From contig CAIFEU010000161.1 in NCBI GenBank assembly GCA_903789505.1, forward strand, positions 1-5,520: a stretch of 5,520 bases of DNA, given 5' to 3'. The stretch's first letter is position 1; each line of letters starts with the position of its first letter. The notes beneath the pieces were generated by a model. The model ran no database searches and had not been told where the DNA came from. It worked only from the letters and a program-made list of their open reading frames with translations. This DNA comes from an uncultured Coriobacteriales bacterium. GTDB taxonomy: Bacteria > Actinomycetota > Coriobacteriia > Coriobacteriales > UMGS124. The position numbers and the translations under genes were made by a program. Below are positions 1 through 5,106 of this stretch, in pieces.

Positions 1-303
1 GTACTGCCCATAGGGAGCCTGCGCCTGTGGCTGTGCCGATCCGTACCCCTGCCCGGGGTACTGCGCCCCCTGGGGCGCATAGGAGCCCCCCGTAGGTTGA
101 GGCTGCTCCGTATAGGGCTGTTGGGGAGCGGCCGAATATCCCTGCCCCTGCTGGGTGCCGGTCGAGCGCTGCGCAGCGTAGGATGCGGAGCCCTGGCCTG
201 CTGCCGCGGAGGCGCGGCGCGCGGCTGCAGCGATGTCGGCATGGCAGACGGGGCAGATCTGCGAACCGTCGGGGACCTCGTTTTGACAGTATGGGCAATG
301 CAT
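1..303 (-). CDS. Zinc-ribbon protein with Gln/Pro/Tyr-rich tail (5' part, cut by left edge)
   Basis: The ATG at 303-301 opens a frame that stays open for 101 codons to the window edge, so the C-terminus is missing. The start is supported by TAGGAGG (317-311 on the minus strand), 7 nt before the ATG. Residues 3-20 form a compact zinc ribbon, CPYC then ten residues then CPVC (C3, C6, C17, C20), the usual treble-clef/rubredoxin-like knuckle pair. From about residue 27 the chain is Ala-rich, then low complexity and dominated by Gln, Pro, Gly, Tyr and Ser, with repeated QGY/QPQ/PQGA-like units; it is probably disordered. Such N-terminal zinc ribbon plus Pro/Gln linker proteins often carry transmembrane or other domains further on, which cannot be seen here. 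The function is unknown. It lies downstream of the amidase on the same strand but across a 233-bp gap, so it probably has its own promoter. Confidence 0.85.
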   Translation of the reverse strand, partial: MHCPYCQNEVPDGSQICPVCHADIAAAARRASAAAGQGSASYAAQRSTGTQQGQGYSAAPQQPYTEQPQPTGGSYAPQGAQYPGQGYGSAQPQAQAPYGQY

Positions 304-310
304 AGGGCTG

Positions 311-317
311 CCTCCTA
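311..317 (-). promoter_or_regulatory. Ribosome binding site of the zinc-ribbon protein
   Basis: Minus-strand TAGGAGG is followed by a 7-nt spacer and ATG at 303. It is a near-perfect Shine-Dalgarno match and fixes the start of the partial gene at the left edge. Confidence 0.75.
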
Positions 318-434
318 CCAGTGGTCTGTTATGAGTGCGGGGCGGTGGAAAGCTTGGGGACATCGTATACCCTGCTCGGATTCTTTTCTGGGTCACGGTC
401 GCTTCTACACTGCCAATGACCGAAATCTCTACTC

Positions 435-463
435 ACGAAATTCATGTCTCAATTGAGAGTCAA
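435..463 (-). promoter_or_regulatory. Candidate sigma-70-type promoter with a palindrome in its spacer
   Basis: On the minus strand TTGACT (463-458; 5 of 6 matches to TTGACA) is followed after 17 bp by TTTCGT (440-435), a weak -10. It would transcribe the zinc-ribbon gene with a leader of roughly 125 nt. A perfect 12-bp palindrome (447-458) sits at the -35/spacer boundary, a common repressor operator position. The weak -10 and long leader keep confidence low. Confidence 0.3.
447..458. promoter_or_regulatory. Perfect 12-bp palindrome TCTCAATTGAGA, possible operator
   Basis: The sequence TCTCAATTGAGA equals its own reverse complement. It lies in the AT-rich gap upstream of the zinc-ribbon gene and touches the TTGACT -35-like element by one base. 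Having no loop, it suits a dimeric DNA-binding protein better than an RNA hairpin. The cognate regulator is unknown. Confidence 0.3.
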
Positions 464-486
464 GGCGTTCAAACATATCCTTCAAC

Positions 487-528
487 AAGAACCTGAGTGT
501 TCTTAATGGCGAGGTCGTTTTGAACGAC
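487..528 (-). terminator. Two short hairpins after the amidase gene, possible 3' end
   Basis: Downstream of the amidase stop (537) lie two perfect inverted repeats. One is GTCGTT/AACGAC (514-519 and 523-528, 3-nt loop), the other AAGAAC/GTTCTT (487-492 and 499-504, 6-nt loop). Read on the minus strand, the second is followed by the modestly T-rich TTCTTGTTG. There is no clean T-tract, so intrinsic termination is only a suggestion. They could equally be mRNA 3'-end stabilising structures or protein sites. Confidence 0.3.
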
Positions 529-536
529 GAGATCCC

Positions 537-1412
537 TCATGCCGTCAGGCACGCGGCGGTGGCGTCGGCGATTGCCTGCGCCAAGGCCTGACGATAGGAC
601 TCGTCGCACAGGCGCGCCTCCTCCTCGGGGTTGGAGAGGAAGCCCATCTCGAACAGGACGCTCGGAACGTCGCAGAAGTTGAAGCCCGCAAGGTCGGATC
701 GCTCGACGATTCCCCCGTCCGCACAGCCCAGCTCAGAGACGATCATGGGGTGCATGACCCGAGCGACCTCAAGCGACCGCGCCTGGATGTCGTGCGTCCA
801 CTCGGTATCGGCAGGGACGAGCGTCGAAAAGCCTGACCTGGAGGGGTCATCGTCGTCGCCGTCGCAATGAAGGCGGATGAACAGGTCGGCGCCGCATTCG
901 TTCGCGACCTCGGCGCGTTGCTCGCTCGAGAGGACGACGTCGTCCGTCGTCCTGGTCATCACGACGTCAGCCCCCAGGCCCTCGAGCAGGTCGCGCAGGC
1001 GAAGCGCGACGTCAAGGGTCACTTCGTACTCGGGAGTCCCGGTGAGCGCGCCCTGGGCTCCGCCGGGCTCAACGTACTGCATCACATCGGTCGCGCCGGG
1101 ATATTTCGGCGTCAGGTCGAGGTCTGGTATCGACCCGTGGCCGGGGTCCAGGCAGACGGTGACGCCCCGCAACGGCAGGTCGTCTGCCGCCGACGAAAGC
1201 TCGTCGCGAGAGGAGGAGCCTGCCGAGGGGGCAAGCGAAGACCGCGGGCCCGATGTCGAATCCGACGAGGCGACGGGGGCCCCGGCTGGCGCCGACGGAG
1301 GCGTGGCTCGCACGCTCAGCGCAAGCGCCACGATCAGGGCGGCCAACACCGCCAGGGCAGCCCAGATGGCGCAAAGAACCGCGCGGGTTGGCCGCCGTCC
1401 GCCGACGGACAC
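537..1412 (-). CDS. Membrane-anchored N-acetylmuramoyl-L-alanine amidase (Amidase_3)
   Basis: A zinc hydrolase predicted to cut the bond between N-acetylmuramic acid and L-alanine of the peptidoglycan stem peptide, outside the membrane; 291 aa from the chosen start. After a short basic N-terminus, residues 12-34 form one hydrophobic segment, an uncleaved anchor or signal peptide. Residues 35-80 are a Ser/Ala/Pro-rich linker. The catalytic domain spans about 82-290 and shows DPGHG (zinc ligand H92), PEYEVTL (E128 the likely second ligand, E130 the alternative), VVMTR (150-154), FIRLHCDG (H182 the third ligand) and LFEMGFLSNPEE (catalytic E255). All Amidase_3 active-site positions appear present. 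An acidic DDDDP stretch follows H182. The frame is open back to 1517, but that would overlap the upstream gene by 85 nt. GTG at 1412 has GGGAGGGGG seven nt ahead and lies 20 nt after the upstream stop; GTG at 1430 is the alternative. It is probably co-transcribed with the DUF4282 gene. Substrate and role (cell separation, wall turnover) are inferred from family. Confidence 0.9.
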   Translation of the reverse strand: MSVGGRRPTRAVLCAIWAALAVLAALIVALALSVRATPPSAPAGAPVASSDSTSGPRSSLAPSAGSSSRDELSSAADDLPLRGVTVCLDPGHGSIPDLDLTPKYPGATDVMQYVEPGGAQGALTGTPEYEVTLDVALRLRDLLEGLGADVVMTRTTDDVVLSSEQRAEVANECGADLFIRLHCDGDDDDPSRSGFSTLVPADTEWTHDIQARSLEVARVMHPMIVSELGCADGGIVERSDLAGFNFCDVPSVLFEMGFLSNPEEEARLCDESYRQALAQAIADATAACLTA

Positions 1413-1419
1413 GGCGATG

Positions 1420-1428
1420 CCCCCTCCC
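1420..1428 (-). promoter_or_regulatory. Ribosome binding site deciding the amidase start
   Basis: Minus-strand GGGAGGGGG (1428-1420), a 7-nt spacer, then GTG at 1412. It lies just after the TAG stop of the upstream gene (1435-1433). Spacing and strength favour this start over the in-frame GTG at 1430 and over the far upstream ATG at 1517. Confidence 0.65.
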
Positions 1429-1432
1429 ACAC

Positions 1433-2374
1433 CTACTCCGTCGGGCGCGGACGACCGCACCTGGGGCAGAACAGGTCGGCGTCGGCGTTGCCGCGCATGC
1501 CACAGGCGCAGTCCCACCCATGCGAGGCGGGCATCCCCCCGACCGGGCCAGCCTCGGGTGCCGCGCCAGGATTCACGGCAGTGCGCACCGGCTGACCCAT
1601 GCGGGTCGTCACGTCCGCCGGAGCCGACTCGTCAGGGACGATTGCCTGAACGTCGACGTCGATGTTCTGCGGCATGATGGTCGTGCTGTCCGCCGAGGAG
1701 GGATACCACTGCGCGCCGGGTCGCGCCGGAGGCTGAGGGCCGGGCTGCGCCGTCGGGCGTGCGCTCATCCCCATCGCCGGCGCCGGCCCCGTCGCATCGG
1801 GACGGAAGCCGCTCGGCGCCGAAGGGCCAGCCGAGGAGGGTCCCTGCGGGAACGGTGCGGGCCCGAAGGGCACCTGGGCAACGCCGGCATCGTTCCTGCC
1901 GCCGCCCTTGAGCGCACGGCGGATGGCGTCGGCCTGCTCGACGAGCTTCACGAGCAGGAACACGAGCTCGAAGACCAGGCGGACGACCACCTCGCCGATG
2001 GCGACCTGGACCAGGGCGAGCAAGGCGAGCCAAAGGGGGTAGGAGGTGGCGTACTCCACCGCCGTGACGATGAGCTGGACAATCGAGGCGATTCCGAACA
2101 CGATCAGCCCGATGGAGACGAGCAGGTAGACGAACTTGAGGATGGGCGAGATGATGAGCCGGTCGAAGTTGAAGAACGCCTGGGACCTGCTGCGCCCCTC
2201 CTCGACGCGCTTCTCATGGGGTACCAGCAGGACGTAGCACACTATCGTGAGAATCAAGGTCAGTATGGCGCAGGCGACCAGCACCGCCGTCGAGTACGAC
2301 GCGAGGCCCGACGCCGAGCCTATCAGGTCGCCGAGATATGACGAAACGTCGGAAATGCCGAACGAACTGCCCAT
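1433..2374 (-). CDS. DUF4282-like membrane protein with C-terminal zinc ribbon
   Basis: 313 aa of unknown function. Residues about 28-51 form a first transmembrane helix. The stretch from FFNFDRLI (67-74) to EQADAIRRAL (146-155) holds hydrophobic helices at about 78-106 and 112-127 and ends in VVVRLVFELVFLLVKL (129-144). This arrangement, F-x-F near a membrane entry, a PxxLKxxY motif and a closing R-x-x-E-x-V helix, resembles DUF4282 membrane proteins; the assignment is from recall. Residues about 157-285 are a Pro/Ala/Gly-rich, probably disordered linker. The last 28 residues form a zinc ribbon with C289, C291, C303 and C306 in the W-x-C-x-C-G ... F-C-x-x-C-G-R-P pattern. The frame extends to a GTG at 2380, but GGGGGAG (2389-2383) is correctly spaced (8 nt) for ATG at 2374 and only 2 nt from the GTG. 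The stop lies 20 nt before the amidase start, indicating an operon. The zinc ribbon probably sits in the cytoplasm and binds a partner or nucleic acid; this is inference. Confidence 0.85.
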   Translation of the reverse strand: MGSSFGISDVSSYLGDLIGSASGLASYSTAVLVACAILTLILTIVCYVLLVPHEKRVEEGRSRSQAFFNFDRLIISPILKFVYLLVSIGLIVFGIASIVQLIVTAVEYATSYPLWLALLALVQVAIGEVVVRLVFELVFLLVKLVEQADAIRRALKGGGRNDAGVAQVPFGPAPFPQGPSSAGPSAPSGFRPDATGPAPAMGMSARPTAQPGPQPPARPGAQWYPSSADSTTIMPQNIDVDVQAIVPDESAPADVTTRMGQPVRTAVNPGAAPEAGPVGGMPASHGWDCACGMRGNADADLFCPRCGRPRPTE

Positions 2375-2382
2375 GCTCACCG

Positions 2383-2389
2383 CTCCCCC
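2383..2389 (-). promoter_or_regulatory. Ribosome binding site deciding the DUF4282 gene start
   Basis: Minus-strand GGGGGAG is 8 nt from ATG at 2374 and only 2 nt from the in-frame GTG at 2380. The ATG is therefore the likelier start, trimming two residues from the longest frame. Confidence 0.6.
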
Positions 2390-2542
2390 ATTGCCGGACC
2401 CCCGGACCCCTCGGGCTCCGCGTGAGCGCCCGGGCCCCGAGGAGGCGCCTCGGCCTCACGGCCCCGTAGTCATGTCGACAGCTCCGTGGCGGGGCGGACG
2501 CGCGGCGCGTGAGGCCCCGTGTCGCCGGATGTCGCCTGGCAC

Positions 2543-2551
2543 AGGATACCA
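2543..2551 (-). promoter_or_regulatory. Candidate extended -10 promoter for the DUF4282-amidase operon
   Basis: Minus-strand TGGTATCCT carries a TGn extension and a 4-of-6 match to TATAAT (TATCCT). No matching -35 is seen at 16-18 bp, as is tolerated in extended -10 promoters. The leader to the ATG at 2374 would be about 160 nt, which is long. Confidence 0.25.
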
Positions 2552-2580
2552 CGGCAGGTCGCAGGGAAGCGCCGGCCACG

Positions 2581-2610
2581 GTTCGCGGACCGGTCCCTCC
2601 ACTCGCGAAC
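2581..2610. repeat. Inverted repeat GTTCGCG / CGCGAAC with inner palindrome
   Basis: Perfect 7-bp arms lie at 2581-2587 and 2604-2610, separated by 16 bp that contain the palindrome GACCGGTC (2588-2595). It lies between the two candidate divergent promoters, about 40 bp upstream of the TATCAT element, and could be a regulator site or a hairpin. No function is assigned. Confidence 0.4.
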
Positions 2611-2648
2611 TATTGCCCCTCCTCAGCCGATCTGTAGCTTTGGTGAAC

Positions 2649-2654
2649 TATCAT
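2649..2654 (+). promoter_or_regulatory. Candidate -10 element for the EF-G-like gene
   Basis: TATCAT matches TATAAT at five of six positions in a locally AT-richer patch of the divergent region. It would give a leader of about 110 nt. No recognisable -35 lies at 16-18 bp, so this is tentative. Confidence 0.25.
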
Positions 2655-2760
2655 GTCCCTCATGCAGGAGGCCGCCCCGCACGACCGTCCCCAGGCGTGC
2701 GACTGCGGCGGCAGCGCGGTTCTATCCATACGGCCGGCTCATGCCGGACCACGAGACGAT

Positions 2761-2765
2761 GGGAG
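2761..2765 (+). promoter_or_regulatory. Ribosome binding site deciding the EF-G-like start
   Basis: GGGAG lies 7 nt before ATG at 2773. The same frame is open to an ATG at 2653, but that ATG has no Shine-Dalgarno sequence. The 40 extra residues also resemble no EF-G N-terminus, whereas starting at 2773 puts the P-loop at residues 16-23 as expected. Confidence 0.65.
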
Positions 2766-2772
2766 ACCTGCT

Positions 2773-4839
2773 ATGGGCGCACCAGAGACGGACAAGGTCA
2801 GGAACGTCGTTCTTGTAGGACAGGGGGGCGTCGGCAAGACCTCGCTTGCGGAGGCGATGCTGCATCTCACCGGCAAGACGGCGCGGCTCGGGGGTCACGG
2901 GGGGTCCAAGCCCACGCTCGACTATGACCCCGAGGAGACCAAGCGCAACTTCTCCATCTCCACGTCCATTGCCCCGGTCGAGTACAAGGGCTTCAAGATC
3001 AACGTCCTGGACGCCCCGTGCTACCCCGACTTCATCGGCGACGCCTATGCGGCGCTGTCGGTTGCGGAGACCGCGCTGTTCGTCGTCGACGCAGCCGAGG
3101 GTCCTCAGCCGACGACCGTCAAGCTGTGGTATGCCGCCGAGGACCTTCCCCTCGCCCGCGCGATCTTCATCAACCGCGTCGACCGCGACAACGTGCACCT
3201 CGAGCAGACGCTCGAGACGCTCAAGGAGCGCTTCGGGACGCGCCTGGGCCTCATGAGCGTGCCGATGGGCACCGGCCCGGACTTCGAGGGGGTCATCGAC
3301 GTCCTGAGGATGGAGGCGCGCACCTATCGCGACGGGAAGGGAGCCACGGGGCCGATTCCCGACGAGTACAAGCAGGCGGCGCAGGAGGCGTACGACCGCA
3401 TGATCGACCTCATCGTCGAGGCCGACGACGACATGATGATGAAGTACTTCGACGGGCAGACGCTGACGACCGACGAGGTCGAGAAGCTCATGAGCGAGGC
3501 GATCGCCAAGCGCCTGTTCGTCCCCGTCTACGCGGGGTCCGCCGTCCAGGAGCAGGGGGTCGAGGCCCTGCTCGACGACATCGTGACCTATTTCCCCTCG
3601 CCGCTGGACTACGGCGAGATGCCCCTCGCCGACGGCACCATGCTCAAGATATCCTCTGCCGACGAGCGCCCGGTGGCGTTCGTCTTCAAGACCCTCGCCG
3701 ACCCCTCCGCCGGAAGGCTCTCGTTCGTCAAGGTCCTCGCCGGCACGCTCGACGCATCGACCGAGCTCATCTGCGCGCGCACCCAGAAGAAGGAGCGGCT
3801 CGGCCACCTCTACCTCATGTGCGGCCGCGAGAGAACCGACGTCAACCATGCGCTCGCGGGCGACATCATCGTCGTCCCCAAGCTCGACGCCAACACCGGA
3901 GACACGCTGTCGACGACCGGAAAGGTCGAGGCGGAGGCGTTCAGGTTCCCCAACTCGCTGTACCAGGTCGCCATCCGCGCCAAGAACCGCAATGACGAGG
4001 GCAAGCTCGGGGACTTCCTCGACAAGGCGTGCGACGCCGACCCCACGATCAGCGTGTCCCACAACGAGGAGACGCACCAGACGATCATCTCGGCCATCGG
4101 TGAGGCGCAGGTCTCGGTGCTGGTGAATAGGCTCGGAGAGAGGACCGGGGTCGAGGCGGTCCTGGAGCCGATCAAGATCGCCTACCGCGAGACGATCCGA
4201 AAGGCCGCCAGCGCGCAGGGGCGTCACAAGAAGCAGACGGGCGGCGCGGGACAGTTCGGGGACTGCTGGCTGCGCGTCGAGCCCAACCCGGGCGGCGGCT
4301 ACGAGTTCGTCGACGAGGTCGTGGGCGGCGCGATTCCGCGGCAGTTCATCCCCGCGGTCGACAAGGGGGTCCAGGAGGCGATGGCGGAGGGGGTCCTGGC
4401 AGGCTATCCGATGGTCGACATCAGGGTCGCGTGCTACGACGGCTCGTACCACCCCGTCGACTCCAGCGAGATCGCCTTCAAGACCGCGGCGCGCATCGGC
4501 TTCCGCGCGGCGTGCGAGCGGGCGGACATGGTGATCCTGGAGCCCATGGCGAACCTGGTCATAACCGTGCCGGACGCCTACGCGGGCGCGATCACCGGCG
4601 ACGTCCCCGCCTCGCGCGGCCGCATCACCAGCATCGACTCCGACGGCAAGGGCAACACGATCGTCTCCGCCACGGTCCCGTTCGCCGAGGTCACCGACTA
4701 CTCGACTCGCCTTCGCTCGCTCTCGCGCGGCACCGGGGAGTACACAATCGAGCTGAACGGCTACGAGCAGGTTCCCCACGACACCGCCCAGAAGCTGATC
4801 GATGCCCACAAGAGGGAGGTCGCTGAGGGCGGCAGGTAG
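2773..4839 (+). CDS. fusA2: EF-G-like translational GTPase (EF-G2/FusA2 type)
   Basis: 688 aa, normal for an EF-G paralogue, cytoplasmic. The G domain shows G1 GQGGVGKT (16-23); a diverged switch I RNFSIST (58-64) where canonical EF-G has RGITI; G3 DAPCYPDF (80-87); G4 NRVD (134-137); and a G5-like GSA (255-257). Domain II begins near residue 300 (RPVAFVFKT), with domain III after about 385. Domain IV begins at IAYRETI (469-475) and includes GRHKKQTGGAGQFGD (483-497) and the YHPVDSSEIAFK segment (559 on). Domain V starts near VILEPM (587) and carries GDVPASRGR (609-617). The N-terminal VRNVVLVG and the tyrosine replacing the catalytic histidine of DTPGH resemble mycobacterial FusA2 rather than housekeeping EF-G. 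Cys83 replaces the normally invariant glycine of DxxG. Ribosome binding is likely because domains II-V look intact; GTPase activity and role in translocation or recycling are uncertain. The gene stands alone, divergent from the amidase operon. Confidence 0.93.
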   Translation: MGAPETDKVRNVVLVGQGGVGKTSLAEAMLHLTGKTARLGGHGGSKPTLDYDPEETKRNFSISTSIAPVEYKGFKINVLDAPCYPDFIGDAYAALSVAETALFVVDAAEGPQPTTVKLWYAAEDLPLARAIFINRVDRDNVHLEQTLETLKERFGTRLGLMSVPMGTGPDFEGVIDVLRMEARTYRDGKGATGPIPDEYKQAAQEAYDRMIDLIVEADDDMMMKYFDGQTLTTDEVEKLMSEAIAKRLFVPVYAGSAVQEQGVEALLDDIVTYFPSPLDYGEMPLADGTMLKISSADERPVAFVFKTLADPSAGRLSFVKVLAGTLDASTELICARTQKKERLGHLYLMCGRERTDVNHALAGDIIVVPKLDANTGDTLSTTGKVEAEAFRFPNSLYQVAIRAKNRNDEGKLGDFLDKACDADPTISVSHNEETHQTIISAIGEAQVSVLVNRLGERTGVEAVLEPIKIAYRETIRKAASAQGRHKKQTGGAGQFGDCWLRVEPNPGGGYEFVDEVVGGAIPRQFIPAVDKGVQEAMAEGVLAGYPMVDIRVACYDGSYHPVDSSEIAFKTAARIGFRAACERADMVILEPMANLVITVPDAYAGAITGDVPASRGRITSIDSDGKGNTIVSATVPFAEVTDYSTRLRSLSRGTGEYTIELNGYEQVPHDTAQKLIDAHKREVAEGGR

Positions 4840-4855
4840 GGCGGGCTCGCCCGTC
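4840..4855 (+). terminator. Small GC hairpin directly after the EF-G-like stop
   Basis: GGCGGG pairs with CCCGTC (one G-T wobble) around a CTCG tetraloop, beginning at the first base after the TAG. No T-tract follows. It could contribute to 3'-end formation, but it is not a standard intrinsic terminator. Confidence 0.25.
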
Positions 4856-4960
4856 GATGCCCGGATGCCGCCCACGCGCCCCCGGCGCACCCCGGCAATA
4901 GACGGAAGTCGGCCATCCGGCTCGAGCGGCACGGTCGGGCAATCACTTGCCGCGGTTCTT

Positions 4961-4991
4961 GCGGGCTCGTCCCAGCATGGGGCGGGCCCGC
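4961..4991 (+). terminator. Hairpin GCGGGC ... GCCCGC between the EF-G-like and Ppx genes
   Basis: Six perfect outer pairs (4961-4966 with 4986-4991) enclose a possible inner CCC/GGG stem (4971-4973 with GGG within 4979-4982). The right arm lies in a 10-bp palindrome GCGGGCCCGC (4982-4991). Only TT follows, so the intrinsic terminator reading is weak. The position, just before the AT-richer putative Ppx promoter, fits a boundary between transcription units. Confidence 0.3.
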
Positions 4992-5026
4992 TTACACATG
5001 CATGCCAAAGACCTTACACTTCTATG
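4991..5026 (+). promoter_or_regulatory. Imperfect 14-bp direct repeat and -10-like element upstream of the Ppx gene
   Basis: The 14-mers at 4991-5004 and 5013-5026 share 11 bases, including an identical CTTACAC, and start 22 bp apart, about two helical turns. A -10-like TATGCT (5023-5028) overlaps the second copy; TACACT (5015-5020) is an alternative. No good -35 is visible, which is typical of promoters needing an activator. Tandem sites on one face of the helix would suit a response regulator dimer. This is inference. Confidence 0.35.
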
Positions 5027-5050
5027 CTAAGGTAACGTGCTTGGCTTGTG

Positions 5051-5078
5051 GCGGTCTCGGCACCGGCCGAGATGACGC
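5051..5078 (+). promoter_or_regulatory. Stem-loop in the presumed 5' leader of the Ppx gene
   Basis: TCTCGGC (5055-5061) pairs perfectly with GCCGAGA (5066-5072) around the loop ACCG. A G-T pair (5054/5073) and a GCG/CGC extension (5051-5053 with 5076-5078) past a 2-nt bulge lengthen the stem. It ends 28 nt before the ATG and is followed by a C-rich run, not a T-tract. It may be a leader RNA structure affecting stability or translation. Confidence 0.4.
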
Positions 5079-5106
5079 GCCCCCTCCCCTCGAAAGGCGG
5101 AATAGC

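Larger units (their letters stand above)
2375..2772. other. Divergent intergenic region between the DUF4282 operon and the EF-G-like gene
   Basis: These 398 bp have divergent genes on both sides, so they should hold both promoters. I see no convincing gene. Two minus-strand elements are visible: the RBS at 2389-2383 and an extended -10-like TGGTATCCT at 2551-2543. For the plus strand there is a -10-like TATCAT at 2649-2654 with no good -35, and the RBS at 2761-2765. Inverted repeats include GTTCGCG/CGCGAAC (2581-2587 and 2604-2610), CCGAGG/CCTCGG (2437-2442 and 2448-2453) and GGCCTCACG/CGTGAGGCC (2452-2460 and 2508-2516). The half next to the DUF4282 gene is extremely GC-rich, so some of these may be chance. 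Confidence 0.55.

Noticed and set aside
97..456. 119-codon plus-strand frame at the left edge
   Set aside because: It runs antisense to the zinc-ribbon gene and into the AT-rich gap. The opposite strand has a clear CxxC pair and RBS.
1413..1517. 35-residue upstream extension of the amidase to an ATG at 1517
   Set aside because: It would overlap the end of the DUF4282 gene by 85 nt, encodes an Arg-rich shadow of that gene's zinc ribbon, and competes with a strong RBS ahead of GTG at 1412.
867..2341. Several long plus-strand frames (for example 867-1595, 877-1677 and 1253-2341)
   Set aside because: They are antisense to the amidase and DUF4282 genes, are Arg/Pro/Ala-rich without motifs, and arise from GC-rich codon use.
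2653..2772. 40-residue N-terminal extension of the EF-G-like protein from an ATG at 2653
   Set aside because: There is no Shine-Dalgarno sequence before 2653. The added residues match no EF-G N-terminus as recalled, and the ATG at 2773 has GGGAG at 7 nt. The 2653 ATG also falls within a plausible -10 element.
3018..3995. 325-codon plus-strand frame inside the EF-G-like gene in another frame
   Set aside because: It is an Arg-rich out-of-frame shadow of the EF-G-like gene with no independent start signals.
2722..4932. 736-codon open frame on the minus strand antisense to the EF-G-like gene
   Set aside because: It lies opposite a clear EF-G-like gene in strongly GC-biased DNA, where stops are rare in the mirror frame. 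The translation is repetitive V/D/L/R/G-rich with no recognisable domain and no good ribosome binding site.
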